NCBI GenBank assembly: GCA_020073305.1
Contig: JAIQFK010000020.1
Coordinates: 62,001 to 126,000, forward strand
DNA length: 64,000 nt
Direction: 5' to 3'
Source: Terriglobia bacterium
GTDB lineage: Bacteria; Acidobacteriota; Terriglobia; Bryobacterales; Bryobacteraceae
The translations under genes were made by a program, and so were the position numbers. Below, in pieces: positions 8,384 to 17,900 of this stretch (the stretch's first letter is position 1; each line of letters starts with the position of its first letter). The notes under the pieces are model-generated. The model was not told the DNA's origin and did no database searches. It saw only the letters and a program-made list of their open reading frames with translations.

Positions 8384-10174
8384 TCAGTTTATCTTCGCCT
8401 CCAGTTCCGCCCAGCGGTCGTAGAGTTGGTCTACTGCCATTTGGGCCTCTTGCATGTCCTGGTAAGTCTGCTCTAACAACCGGCCATCCTTCATAACCGC
8501 GGGATCCTCGAGAGCGGCGCGCTTGGCTGCCAGTATCTCCTCCGCCTGCGCGATGCGGGTTTCCATGCTTTCGTATTCGCGCGTGTCCAGATAGGACAGC
8601 TTCTTTTTGCGCGACGGAGCTTCCGCTTCGGGAGTCGGCGCGGCTCTGGGTTTGGGTTGTTTGCGCTCCGCCTGCCACAGGTCCCATTGGGAATAGTCGG
8701 CAAAGCGTTCCGCCTCACCCTGCCCATCCAGACCCAGCACTACAGTGGAAACGCGATCCAACAGGTAGCGGTCGTGCGTCACCAGGACCAGCGCTCCGGG
8801 AAATTCGAGCAGGCTTTCCTCCAGGATTTCGAGAGTCGGGATGTCCAAATCATTGGTCGGCTCATCGAGCAGAAGAACGTCGGCCGGATCGAGCATCAAC
8901 GCCGCGATCAGCACGCGCGCTCGCTCCCCGCCGGACAACTTTCCCACAGGCTGATTCAGTTGCTCGTTCGAGAAGAGAAATCGGTCCGCCCAGGAGGCCA
9001 CGTGAATCGCACGATCTCGATAGATGACCGAGTCGCCCTCCGGCGCCAAGGCTCGCCGCAGGGTGATGTCCGGATCGAGCCTCCGGATCTGATCGAAATA
9101 GACCATGCGGAGACCATCGGCGCGCTCGATCCGACCTTCCAAAGGCGCGATCTCCCCTCGCAGCAGCCGCAACAGCGTGGTTTTTCCGCTGCCGTTAGCT
9201 CCCACCAGGCCCACTCGCATTCCGGTGGTGACGGTGAAGTCGAGGTTCTTGAACAGCGGTTTCGTCCCAAAGCCGTAGCTGACCCCCTCCAGATGGATCA
9301 GGCGCTTGGTCCTGCGGCCCGTAGCCTGAAATTCGAGATCGGTGGACTGGCTGCGGCTTCTCTCTCGCGCGTCTCCCAGCTCCGCGATCAGCTCACGCGC
9401 CTTGTCAATGCGGGCCTTGGCTTTGGTGGCCCGGGCCTTGGGTCCGCGGCGCAACCATTCCATCTCGGTTCGTACACGGTTTTCGAGCGCGTCCTGGTGC
9501 TTGGCTTGCGCATGCAGATACTCGGCCTTTTTCTCGAGGAAGGCGCTGTAGTTTCCCGGCACGTAGAAGAAGTCGTCTTTGTAGATGCGGTTCAGCTCGG
9601 CGATGGCGTTGGGGACGTTCTCGAGGAAGTAACGGTCATGGCTGATCACGATGGAGGCGAAGGCGGAGTTGCGCAGCAGCTTCTCCAGCCACTCAATGCC
9701 CGCCAGATCGAGATGGTTGGTGGGTTCGTCCAGAAACAGAATCGCGGGGTCGCGCGCCAGAGCCTGGGCAATCGCGAGCCGTTTGCGCCAGCCACCGGAC
9801 AAGGCCGCGGCTTCGGCCTCGAAGTCCTCAAAGCCGGCGCGGCCGAGCGTCGCCGCCTCGCGGGCCGGCCAATCGGCGGTGGGCACGCCGGCTTCCTGAA
9901 GTGTCTGCCGCATGACAGCGCGGATGGAAAGTCCGGCCGGGAATTGCGATTCCTGCGCCACATACGCCAGCTGAGTTCTTTTGCGCAGGACCACTTCTCC
10001 GGAATCGGGCTCGATGCGGCCCGCCATGATGTCGAGCAATGTCGATTTGCCGGAGCCGTTCGGCCCGATGAGGCCCAGCCGGTCGCCCTCCTGTATGCTC
10101 AGGGAAATGCCGGTGAACAGAGGCGCGGCGCTGTACGACTTAGCAACGGCTCTTGTATTCAGCAGAAGTGCCAC
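8384..10174 (-). CDS. ABC-F family ATPase (Uup-like)
   Basis: A 596-residue protein with two ABC cassettes and no transmembrane segment. It has Walker A 'GPNGSGKST' (about 38-46) and 'GANGSGKTT' (about 320), ABC signatures 'LSGGWRKRLAIAQAL' and 'LSGGERARVLIAAL', Walker B 'ILFLDEPTNHLDL' and 'VLLLDEPTNDLDI', and the inter-domain linker of ABC-F proteins. The C-terminal 70 residues are a Glu/Ala-rich coiled coil as in Uup. ABC-F proteins act on ribosomes or branched DNA; Uup-type members are linked to transposon excision and ribosome assembly in E. coli. The start is GTG 10174 without a clear Shine-Dalgarno. Confidence 0.92.
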   Translation of the reverse strand: MALLLNTRAVAKSYSAAPLFTGISLSIQEGDRLGLIGPNGSGKSTLLDIMAGRIEPDSGEVVLRKRTQLAYVAQESQFPAGLSIRAVMRQTLQEAGVPTADWPAREAATLGRAGFEDFEAEAAALSGGWRKRLAIAQALARDPAILFLDEPTNHLDLAGIEWLEKLLRNSAFASIVISHDRYFLENVPNAIAELNRIYKDDFFYVPGNYSAFLEKKAEYLHAQAKHQDALENRVRTEMEWLRRGPKARATKAKARIDKARELIAELGDARERSRSQSTDLEFQATGRRTKRLIHLEGVSYGFGTKPLFKNLDFTVTTGMRVGLVGANGSGKTTLLRLLRGEIAPLEGRIERADGLRMVYFDQIRRLDPDITLRRALAPEGDSVIYRDRAIHVASWADRFLFSNEQLNQPVGKLSGGERARVLIAALMLDPADVLLLDEPTNDLDIPTLEILEESLLEFPGALVLVTHDRYLLDRVSTVVLGLDGQGEAERFADYSQWDLWQAERKQPKPRAAPTPEAEAPSRKKKLSYLDTREYESMETRIAQAEEILAAKRAALEDPAVMKDGRLLEQTYQDMQEAQMAVDQLYDRWAELEAKIN

Positions 10175-10252
10175 TTGGAGATGGCGGGGAAAACACCATT
10201 ATCCAACAATCCATCTCCAGAGTGACGCGGCTTCGGTAGTGGGTCCCCGCTT

Positions 10253-11119
10253 CTATTGTCCTGTCTTCTCCTTCGGCTTTTCGGCAGCCGCCGGTTTGGT
10301 CATCGGCTTGGGCCGCCAGAAGTCCGGATCGGCGTCTTCGGTTGCCTTTGAGACATAGCTCATGTGCGGGTTGACGGCAAAAACGTTGGATTCGATGGAG
10401 ACGAAAGTATCGCCCGACCCCTTCATGATCTGGCTGTAGTTCTCGGCGCCCATCGCCTCCATGAGCGCTTTCTGGCGAGCCGGGATCTCGTCCATGGTCT
10501 TCATCGATTCCATGGTTGAGAAAAACATGTACGTGCCGGAGGGGGCTCCCTCGATCACCTGGTAGCAGAGGAGCGTGGCGTCAATGTCCGCCTTCGCATA
10601 GGCCGCCAGGATGGCCTTGGCGCCCGCCTTAAAGTCCTCGTCGTGCCCGAGCTTCACCCGGTAAGTGCCGATGGTTACGACGCGGGTCTTGGCGATATTC
10701 AACTTCTCCGGTTTGTAACTCATCTCCGGGCGGTACACGGCCCACATGGCGCGCTCCGTATCCCGCAGGGCGCCGTCATGGGATTCCGCCGCCCCGACTT
10801 CGCTCTTCAGGGGTTCCTTATCTTCCAGCTCACGATATTGCTCTGCGGCGGCGAAGGAGGGATATGGAGAGAGGAACCACGCGTCAGTCGGTCCGGACAG
10901 CGAATCGAGTCCCAGGTAGTGGCCGGGGAACTTGGCCTTCTTGAACGCCCTCACGTACTCCATCTCGGTCTTCTCGTGAGCAGCCCCCTTCCCTTGTTTG
11001 ATCGCTTCGCGAAGGATCTGAAGCACGGGAGGCGGACCTCCTGCGTCATGCTCCTGCGAAAACAGCGGCGCGAAATTGACTGCGGACAGCGCGACAATTC
11101 CAACAAGTAGTCTCTTCAT
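10253..11119 (-). CDS. Hypothetical exported protein with a possible dimeric alpha/beta-barrel domain
   Basis: 288 residues with a Sec signal peptide ('MKRLLVGIVALSAVNFAPLF', cleavage after FSQ). ATG 11119 follows a GAGAGGGTG Shine-Dalgarno. The body is soluble and repeats a pattern of paired beta-alpha-beta stretches ('RVVTIGTYRVKLGHDEDFKA', 'YQVIEGAPSGTYMFFSTMES'). This resembles ferredoxin-like EthD/ABM-type folds but lacks identifiable catalytic residues. The C-terminus is Lys/Pro-rich ('AAEKPKEK'). No catalytic function can be assigned. It stands alone between the ABC-F gene and the RRM genes. Confidence 0.65.
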   Translation of the reverse strand: MKRLLVGIVALSAVNFAPLFSQEHDAGGPPPVLQILREAIKQGKGAAHEKTEMEYVRAFKKAKFPGHYLGLDSLSGPTDAWFLSPYPSFAAAEQYRELEDKEPLKSEVGAAESHDGALRDTERAMWAVYRPEMSYKPEKLNIAKTRVVTIGTYRVKLGHDEDFKAGAKAILAAYAKADIDATLLCYQVIEGAPSGTYMFFSTMESMKTMDEIPARQKALMEAMGAENYSQIMKGSGDTFVSIESNVFAVNPHMSYVSKATEDADPDFWRPKPMTKPAAAEKPKEKTGQ

Positions 11120-11236
11120 GAGTTTTTCACCCTCTCTGCCGGGCAAGCCGGCTCCCCAATAGCTGAGAGGCCGCAGTGCGGCTCCCCAGGCAGCAGGCAG
11201 TATACACCACTTCCCGGTTGTAGGCGCGGAGAGAAG

Positions 11237-11266
11237 TTGACTGCTGAACCCCCGATGCGCTATACT
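11237..11266 (+). promoter_or_regulatory. Candidate sigma70-type promoter of the first RRM gene
   Basis: TTGACT (11237-11242), 18-nt spacer, TATACT (11261-11266), about 110 nt before the RRM start. A second -10-like TATAAT sits at 11319-11324 without a good -35. A long leader is common for cold-responsive RNA-binding proteins, but this is inference. Confidence 0.5.
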
Positions 11267-11376
11267 ACAGTCGATTTGATCCCCGCCAATTCAAGGCCGA
11301 CTCGTTTAGCCTGTTCGCTATAATTCGTCCACCTTCCAAATTAGCCACCGTTCAAGTCACAAAGGAAAATGAAACA

Positions 11377-11667
11377 ATGAAGAATATTTTTGTAGGGAAC
11401 CTCAGTTTTGGAGCGACGGAAGAGACCGTTCGTTCGCTATTCGCACCTCATGGAACCGTTGGGCGAGTGAACATCTGCACCGACCGTGACTCGGGGCAGC
11501 CAAGAGGTTTTGGATTTGTCGAGATGGACAACGACGCTGAGGGCGAGAGAGCTATCGCCGCTTTGAATGGTACGAGTCTTGATGGCCGGAACCTAAACGT
11601 CAATGAGGCCCGCCCAAAGGCTGACCGTGCCAGTGGTGGCGGCGGCTTTCGTCGCAAACGCTGGTAG
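11377..11667 (+). CDS. Single-RRM RNA-binding protein
   Basis: A 96-residue protein made almost entirely of one RNA recognition motif. RNP2 is 'IFVGNLSF' (residues 4-11) and RNP1 is 'RGFGFVEM' (43-50); both retain the aromatic residues that stack on RNA. The tail 'RASGGGGFRRKRW' is glycine/arginine-rich, as in cyanobacterial Rbp proteins. The family binds single-stranded RNA and is often cold-induced. AAAGGA precedes the ATG. A strong hairpin follows the stop, and a second RRM gene lies about 190 bp downstream on the same strand. Confidence 0.93.
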   Translation: MKNIFVGNLSFGATEETVRSLFAPHGTVGRVNICTDRDSGQPRGFGFVEMDNDAEGERAIAALNGTSLDGRNLNVNEARPKADRASGGGGFRRKRW

Positions 11668-11683
11668 GCTCTAAACTGCGCGG

Positions 11684-11715
11684 ACCCCGATTTGGATACA
11701 ACGCCAAATCGGGGT
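11684..11715. terminator. 12-bp hairpin after the first RRM gene
   Basis: ACCCCGATTTGG (11684-11695) pairs perfectly with CCAAATCGGGGT (11704-11715) around an 8-nt loop, 17 bp past the stop codon. There is no T-run, so it may be a factor-assisted terminator or an mRNA 3' stabiliser rather than a classic intrinsic terminator. Confidence 0.6.
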
Positions 11716-11860
11716 TGCACTAACCATCCCTTCGGTAAGCGGACTCGCCATCTGCTAAACTGAAGTTGGCATTACCCACCATGAGCCGAGCGGCCTAGCT
11801 GTATTCCGGCCACTTCCTACCGTCCGTCCCGGATGGCTTTTGCCAGAGAGGACGAACCAT

Positions 11861-12139
11861 TTGAACAATATCTTCGTAGGAAACCTCAGTTTTGACGCCA
11901 CCGCGCAGGACATTCGACGCATCTTTGAAAAACACGGAACGGTTGAGCGGTTGAGGATTATGACTGACCGGCGGACCAAGCAGCCGAAGGGCTCTGCGTT
12001 CGTGGAGATGACGGATGACGCCGACGCTGAAAAAGCCATCATCGCCCTCAACGGCATGGAACTCAACGGAAGAGCCATTAACGTGAACGCCGCCCGCCCG
12101 CAACTGCATCGTAGTTCTGCCAGCGACGGCTCTCGATAA
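11861..12139 (+). CDS. Single-RRM RNA-binding protein (second copy)
   Basis: A 92-residue RRM protein. I prefer TTG 11861 as the start because AGAGAGGA lies 8 bp before it; TTG 11840 would add seven residues. RNP2 is 'IFVGNLSF', identical to the upstream paralogue, and RNP1 is 'KGSAFVEM', where the usual glycine-aromatic pair 'GFGF' has become 'GSAF', so one of the two RNP1 stacking aromatics is lost. The glycine-rich tail is replaced by 'RPQLHRSSASDGSR'. It probably arose by duplication of the neighbour and then diverged in RNA specificity. Confidence 0.88.
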   Translation: MNNIFVGNLSFDATAQDIRRIFEKHGTVERLRIMTDRRTKQPKGSAFVEMTDDADAEKAIIALNGMELNGRAINVNAARPQLHRSSASDGSR

Positions 12140-12154
12140 AAGGCGGATTCGTAG

Positions 12155-12310
12155 ATGCCATTTCTCTGCCCAAATTGCCATTCGAATCGCATTCACCCGT
12201 CGCACGGTTTATTCGATTGGCTCCTCCGCATGCTCGGGCGCAACCCGTACTGGTGCCAACTTTGTAGCACGCGTTTTAACTTCCCCGATGTTCGACACGC
12301 CGAAAGTTAG
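12155..12310 (+). CDS. Small zinc-ribbon protein (51 residues)
   Basis: A short frame beginning ATG 12155, 15 bp past the second RRM gene on the same strand. It encodes 51 residues starting 'MPFLCPNCHSNRIHPSHGL', with a second pair in 'PYWCQLCSTRFN'. The two CxxC knuckles spaced about 28 residues apart are typical of a zinc ribbon, a fold that binds nucleic acid or protein. Its stop overlaps the convergent exonuclease stop by 4 bp. Close spacing suggests co-expression with the RRM gene. It could be real or a remnant of a longer ribbon protein, but the intact Cys pattern argues for a gene. Confidence 0.6.
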   Translation: MPFLCPNCHSNRIHPSHGLFDWLLRMLGRNPYWCQLCSTRFNFPDVRHAES

Positions 12311-13170
12311 GAACGGATAGCTCGAGCCAGCAGCTCGGGTGACTTCATTCGATGGCAGTGTTCCTCAAAGTTTGGGCGCGGTCCTTTCCAGCCAAGATCC
12401 TCGACCGTGTCAAAGACGGGCACATCCAGTCGCAGCGTCGCAAGAGTGCGAAACAACAGCGCATCGTTCCATGCGTTCAACAGCGCTGTGGACAGCACGC
12501 GGGCGTTGCGGATTGATGGATCCCATTCCCGCCAATCTTTCGGAATCTCTTCAAGGTGGGAGTACCGGGACAAGGCCAGGGCCGCAGTCTTTGCGCCCCA
12601 TCCAGGCACACCCGGGAATCCATCCGCGCTGTCGCCGACCACAGCCAGGTAGTCCGGAATAGACCGCGGCTTCACGCCGAATTTGGCCACAACGCCGGCT
12701 TCATCACGCAAAATCTGCCGCCTGCGGTCGAGTTGAACGACTCGCGTGCCCACGACGCACTGACTGAGATCCTTATCCGGTGTACAAATAAGCACCTGCC
12801 TCACGCGATCATCCTGCGCTGCCTTACCCGCGGCGGAAGCCAGTGCATCATCCGCTTCGTAATAGACCATTGGCCACACCACCACTCCCATGGCCTCGAG
12901 CGTTTCCTCGAGAACCGGAAACTGGGAGAGCAACTCTTGGGGCACGCCTTCACTGGTCTTGTATCCGGCATACAGATCATTCCGAAACGAATCCACGACG
13001 TGATCGGTTGCCACCCCGATGTGGGTTGCGCCGCGTTCAATCATGGACAGTACGGAATTCAGCACACCACGTACGGCGCCGATTTGCTGGCCATTCATGT
13101 CGACCGCAGCAGGTACGGCAAAAAAGTGCCGGAACAATTCATAGGTCCCGTCGATCAAGTACACATCCAT
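12307..13170 (-). CDS. Stand-alone 5'-3' exonuclease (FEN/PIN fold)
   Basis: 287 residues matching the 5' nuclease domain of DNA polymerase I without the polymerase part. Metal-binding acidic residues are visible in 'MDVYLIDGTYELFRHFF', 'YYEADDALAS', 'CTPDKDLSQ' and 'VVGDSADGFPGVPGWGAKTA'. The last also forms the helix-hairpin-helix that binds DNA. Such proteins remove RNA primers or flaps. Some positions differ from the classic ExoIX/Pol I pattern, for example the helical arch is short ('SFRNDLYAGYKTSEGVPQEL'). It is monocistronic, convergent with the zinc-ribbon gene. Confidence 0.88.
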   Translation of the reverse strand: MDVYLIDGTYELFRHFFAVPAAVDMNGQQIGAVRGVLNSVLSMIERGATHIGVATDHVVDSFRNDLYAGYKTSEGVPQELLSQFPVLEETLEAMGVVVWPMVYYEADDALASAAGKAAQDDRVRQVLICTPDKDLSQCVVGTRVVQLDRRRQILRDEAGVVAKFGVKPRSIPDYLAVVGDSADGFPGVPGWGAKTAALALSRYSHLEEIPKDWREWDPSIRNARVLSTALLNAWNDALLFRTLATLRLDVPVFDTVEDLGWKGPRPNFEEHCHRMKSPELLARAIRS

Positions 13171-13346
13171 TGGTTCTCCGATCAGTTACTAATAGAAGGA
13201 TTTGAGAGCACGGCGCACCCGCGGCGAAGAACAGGAGAAGCCCGGGGCATTACTCACTCCCGGTTTACTCTGGCTGTACACCCGAAGTCAATATTGTGCG
13301 TTTGGACGATAAGCCGGATACTATCGGTGTAGGTTGGAGGCACCAC

Positions 13347-13883
13347 GTGGAGGTTGTGATCATCGCTGGGATCGTCGGTTTGATCCTGCTTCTCGCAGGA
13401 TTCGCGGTCCTCTTCACAAAAGTGCTCTCGCAGCGGGATGCGAACTTCTCTCCGACGGATATCGTCAAGGAACCCTTCTCGCCCGAACGCTACCGCGCCA
13501 TGGAGCGCGTTCTCGCCAAAGCCGATGAGAATTTTCTCTCTTCTCATCCCGGTTGCACCCGGCAGATGAAAAAGAGTTTTCGCAAAATGCGAATCGCGAT
13601 TTTCCGCGGCTTCGTCCACCTGCTCTCTGAGGACTTCAATCGAATCTGCAAGGCCATCAAGCTGCGCATGATCACGTCCGACGTGGATCGTTCGGAGTTG
13701 GCTGCCGTCCTGATCAAGCAACAATTCCGCTTTACCATGGGCATGATTTACGTGGAATGCAAGCTGACTCTTTATAGCCTCGGTTGGAAAGGTATTGACG
13801 CGAGCGGTCTGGTTCAGTCTTTGGATGCCATGCGCGCTCAACTGCAGGCTCTCTCAGCGTTGGCCGCGCCAGCCAGCTGCTAG
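13347..13883 (+). CDS. Hypothetical membrane-anchored protein
   Basis: 178 residues from GTG 13347, which has GGAGG 6 bp upstream; an ATG at 13296 is less likely. One N-terminal helix ('VVIIAGIVGLILLLAGFAVL') anchors a cytoplasmic or periplasmic helical domain. The soluble part ('SPERYRAMERVLAKADENFL' onward) is amphipathic and helix-rich, with two Cys but no recognised motif. Similar proteins occur as acidobacterial orphans. No function is assigned. The gene converges on a broken hydrolase gene that overlaps its stop. Confidence 0.7.
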   Translation: MEVVIIAGIVGLILLLAGFAVLFTKVLSQRDANFSPTDIVKEPFSPERYRAMERVLAKADENFLSSHPGCTRQMKKSFRKMRIAIFRGFVHLLSEDFNRICKAIKLRMITSDVDRSELAAVLIKQQFRFTMGMIYVECKLTLYSLGWKGIDASGLVQSLDAMRAQLQALSALAAPASC

Positions 13884-14118
13884 GCCTCACCCTCGAGGTG
13901 CGTGTTGAAGAAAGCCACGATGCGACGGCGAGCGTCTTCGGCTGAGGACTCGTGGTAGCCGATTCCCACGACCTTCAAGACTCTAAACAGAACATTATGG
14001 CAGTCATTCCCGCAGCGTCGTGAATGACCACGACTCCCGGCCAAGGACGACTCTTGTGGGGAGTGGCCACATAAGCGGGAAGCTTGCCTGAAGCGCTGGG
14101 AGTCTTCATTTCAGCCAT
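13880..14118 (-). pseudogene. Dienelactone hydrolase remnant with internal deletion and frameshift
   Basis: From ATG 14118, which keeps its GAGGA ribosome site, the frame reads 'MAEMKTPSASGKLPAYVATP' then 'WPGVVVIHDAAGMT', the N-terminus of a dienelactone hydrolase with its oxyanion-loop strand. After about 45 residues it hits a stop. In another frame the last codons read 'GYHESSAEDARRRIVAFF' and 'NTHLEGEA', the usual C-terminus including the catalytic His region. Family members have about 230 residues; roughly 130-150 central residues, including the nucleophile Cys/Ser, are missing. It cannot be functional. Confidence 0.75.
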
Positions 14119-14259
14119 TATTCCTCGTCATCATCCTGTAACAATCCAACCTTATGGTAAGAACCGAGAGCACGACAAGACAGATTGTGCCAGCTATTCC
14201 GGTTCTCTGACGGATGAGCGGTGTTGACTCATGGCTTACAATCGCAAACAGGATCTTCG

Positions 14260-14898
14260 ATGTCGCGTGAACGCTATGTTGCCGAGTTGGAACAGACACG
14301 GTCGGATCTTCTCGACATGGGAGCGCTCGCCGGAAAAGCACTGACCGAAGCTTTGGGGGCGCTGACTAAATCGGATCGAGCCGCCGTAGATCGCGTTCGA
14401 AGTCTTGAAGCAGAAATCGAAGCATTCAACAAGAGTATCTATGGGCGTTGCCTGAACCTGATGACATTGCAGGCACCAGTTGCCGGGGACGCTCGCCTCA
14501 TCACGGGCATCCTGGAAGCCATCGTCGACCTTGAATTGATTGGAGACTATGCGAACGAAATCGCCGAACTGGCCTTGGGAATGAATAGCCGGCCGGTTTC
14601 TGCCGCGCTCACCGGGCTTTCCGAGGCCGCCAGGAGGGTTCAGGATATGCTCTCGCAGGCCTTGGGCAGTTGGCGACGTCTCGATCGGGGTGTGTCCATA
14701 TCCATTCGGCCCATGCAGAATCTTGTGAAAAACGACTGCGAACGGTTGGTTGAGAAATTGACCACGCTGAGCGCCACCTCTCGGGACACCTCGGCGTATG
14801 TGGGTCTGATTCTGATTTGCAAATATCTGGAGCGAATCGCCCGCCACTCGGTGAACATCGCCGAGCAGGCCGCTTTCGCGGCGCCTTCTTATTCTTGA
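14260..14898 (+). CDS. PhoU-like protein
   Basis: 212 residues, all alpha, with PhoU signatures: 'SDLLDMGALAGKALTEALGA', the 'RSLEAEIEAFNKSIYGRCLN' metal-binding helix, 'AGDARLITGILEAIVDLELI' and 'ICKYLERIARHSVNIAEQAA' with its conserved ERIA-H-N motif. PhoU damps phosphate uptake through PstB and the PhoR kinase. The protein is slightly shorter than E. coli PhoU (241) and lacks pst or phoBR neighbours, so it may be an accessory copy acting on another transporter. Start ATG 14260 is preceded by AGGAT. Confidence 0.85.
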   Translation: MSRERYVAELEQTRSDLLDMGALAGKALTEALGALTKSDRAAVDRVRSLEAEIEAFNKSIYGRCLNLMTLQAPVAGDARLITGILEAIVDLELIGDYANEIAELALGMNSRPVSAALTGLSEAARRVQDMLSQALGSWRRLDRGVSISIRPMQNLVKNDCERLVEKLTTLSATSRDTSAYVGLILICKYLERIARHSVNIAEQAAFAAPSYS

Positions 14899-14928
14899 GC
14901 ATCGCGCGTGCAGCGGTTCGCTACCGAT

Positions 14929-17900
14929 TCAGAAGTTCCACTTCAGTCCGAACTGGATTTCGCGCTGATTGTCGGGTAACGTGGCCGTGATGGCGGCTCC
15001 TCCGCTGACGTCCGGATTGGTGTTGGGCAGTTTGAACTGCGGATGGTTGGCGATGTTGAAAAACTCGGCGCGGAAGCTCAGGGTTTGATGCTCGGTAAGC
15101 GAAAAGTCTTTCATGAGGCCGACATCAAAGTTGACCTGCCCCGGGCCTCGCAGATTGCCGCTGCCGCCATTGCCGAATTGGTGGGCAAACTTTTGCCCCG
15201 GCGCGAGTGCCGGGACGGTGAACGCCGCGGGGTTGTACCAGCACTGCGGGGACTGGTGGCCCACCGGGCACCCCATCGCCGCCTGCACGTCCTGGCCGAA
15301 CGAGAAATCGTAAGGATCGTGAATGCGGTCCGGCCAAGGCGCGAAGCTGCCGGTGTTGGTGAAGTCGTTGGAAAGGATCGCCGTGGTGGCCTCTCCGGTT
15401 CGGGCAACCGCGATGCTGCTTAACTCCCATCCGCCGAACGCAAGATCAGCGGCCCGGTTCCAACTCTGACCAAACGTCTTCCCCTTGCCGAACGGAAGCT
15501 GATAGACGGCGCTGGCCGCGAAGCGATGCCGGAAATCCGGCTGAACGTAGCCCCGCTCCAGTTTGGTGTCGAACGAGTTCTGCACGGCGCTGCCCGGCGT
15601 GCCCTGGCTGGTGCCGATATCCTTGCTCCACGTGTAGGCGCCTCGGAAGGTCAGCCCGCGCGAAAATCTCTTTTCCAGCTTGGCTTGCAGGCCGTTGTAG
15701 AACATGTCGAAACGCGAGTAGTCAATGGGTAGGATGGAAGCGAGATTGGGCTGCACCGAGTAGTACGGCCGGCCGTAATTCGGCGCCGGGCCGAAGTTGG
15801 AGTCAAGCGGCTGCGGGGCTTGATTCAGGTCGCTGGATTCGTTGTCCCACAGACGCGTGCCCCGCGTCCCCACGTACGCGATGTCGAGCACCATGTTGCC
15901 CGGCAATTGGTGCTGGACGTCGAAATTCCACTCAAGTACCCTCGGCATCAAGCGGCGCGGTCCAGTGGTCTTGATTTGCCCGGAGGGATGGAGGGGATCG
16001 ATGCCGGGCAACTGGTCCGGAAAACCAGCGGAAATCAAGCTGGCGGGTGTGGGGATGGCCGCTGGATTTGGAGCCTTGAAGTAAAACTCAAGCACCGGGG
16101 GATTTTCGCCCAGATCGTTAAAGATGTTGCCCTCGGGCGCATAGAACATGCCAAACGCGCTGCGAATCACCGTATGCGTCGAGCCAAACGGCGACCATGC
16201 CAGACCGAAGCGCGGCCCGAAATCATGCATATCGTACTTCACTCCTCCGTTGGCTTGTGCATTCGGTCCGAAGCTGTCAATGACGATGGCCTTTTGCAGA
16301 TCGAAATTCCCAACGCGTCCGCCGACGGGGGAAAAGATTTCGTAGCGGAGCCCGAGATTCACCACCAGGTTGCGCGTGACTTTCCAGTCATCCTGAGCGA
16401 ACAGGCCCATTTCCCAGTAGTTGGTGAGATCGCGCTGCGTGAGTCCATCCTGCAAGCTATAGGTGGGGACGCCCAGTAGCATGTCTGCGATGGCGTTTCC
16501 ACCGTTGCCCGTCGTCAGATCCAGCGTATACGTGCCGGTGAAGCCGAACCGCCCGAACGGGGCCTGCGCCTGGTAGAAATTCCGTGTCCAACGCTTGATG
16601 TCGCCGCCTAGCTTCAACGTGTGCCGCCCGTGCACCCAGCTCAGCGTGTCCGCGAACTGGTAGGTGTGGTCGGTCGCCAGCTCCGGCACGTACTGGGAGT
16701 CGCCCAGGTAGCCGAAGCCGGAAATCTGAAACAGGGACAAGCCCGAAGTGACCAGATCGCCCCGATTGGCATTCGGGATTCCAAGCGCTTGGGAACGGTT
16801 CTTGCCTGAGTCCAGGTGAAGCGTGTTGATGTTCCAATACACGAAGGCAAAGCTCAGTTCGTTGACCAGGGCCGGGCCGAACGTGTGCGTCCAGCCGGCG
16901 GCGTGGCTCTGCTCAAGCCCATCGATATTGCTGCCGAAACCCTGGCAGCAGCCGCCGGCGTCGCCCAACGGAGCCGGCTTCAAGAAGCGGACATCCTGCG
17001 CCGCCGAATGCCCGAACAGGTTGTCGTGTTCCGAGATGCGATGGTCTAGCCGGACATCGTACTGATCGTCATCGGTAACCTGCTTCGGAGTGAAGACGAA
17101 GTTGTTGAACACGCCGGGTAGATTCGCGTGCGGGAACAGGTTCACCACCGCCTGGCCAACCGGATTGATGCGGCTCTGCGGAATGACGAACGGATTCGAG
17201 GAGTTAATCGGTTGGCGAAGCGCAGTCTGCGAATCGGTAGTGTATGGATCGTAGATGGTTGCACTCAACTCGCTGAAATCGCCACTGCGCATTTTGTCGG
17301 TCGGAACGGTGTTTACGAAGCTCACGCCCTTGCGGATGCGCGTGCCCTGGTAATCCACAAAGAAGAAAGTGCGGTCATGAACGATCGGGCCTCCCAGCAA
17401 AGCGCCGAACTGGTTGCGCTGAAAAGGCGGCCGCTGCGGGTCGAAGAAGCCCCTGGCATCCAGTTCCCGGTTGCGCAGGAATTCATAGGCTCCGCCGTGG
17501 AACTGGTTCGATCCGGATTTCAACACGACGTTGACGGTGGCGCCGCCGCGCCCGAACTCCGCCTTCATCGTGTTCTCCTCAACGCGGAACTCCTGAATGG
17601 CGTCCGGCGGCGGCTGCACGGCCAGAGTGCCCTGGCCCTTCTCGTTGTTGTCAACGCCATCCAGAAGGAAGTTGTTGTCGAAGCTGGTGAGCCCGTTCAC
17701 TGCCACCTGTATGCCGGGCCGGTTGTTATCGGTCGTTCCGCGCAACGGCCCGTTGTCCTGCGCACCCTGGTTGGCGCCGGCTCCCAGCCAGGCCAGTTGC
17801 ATGAAGTTTCTTCCGTTCAAGGGGAGTGAAACAATCCGTTCCGGCGTTTCAACCGTGCCAAGCGACGACGTTTCGCTCTCCACCAGCGGCGGCGTGGCAT

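Noticed and set aside
8657-10225. Long plus-strand frame opposite the ABC-F gene (522 codons)
   Set aside because: It is a mirror of a strongly coding GC-rich gene; the minus strand has all ABC motifs and the plus frame has none.
14221-14259. Upstream start for the PhoU-like gene
   Set aside because: The added residues are not PhoU-like and the ATG at 14260 has the better ribosome site.
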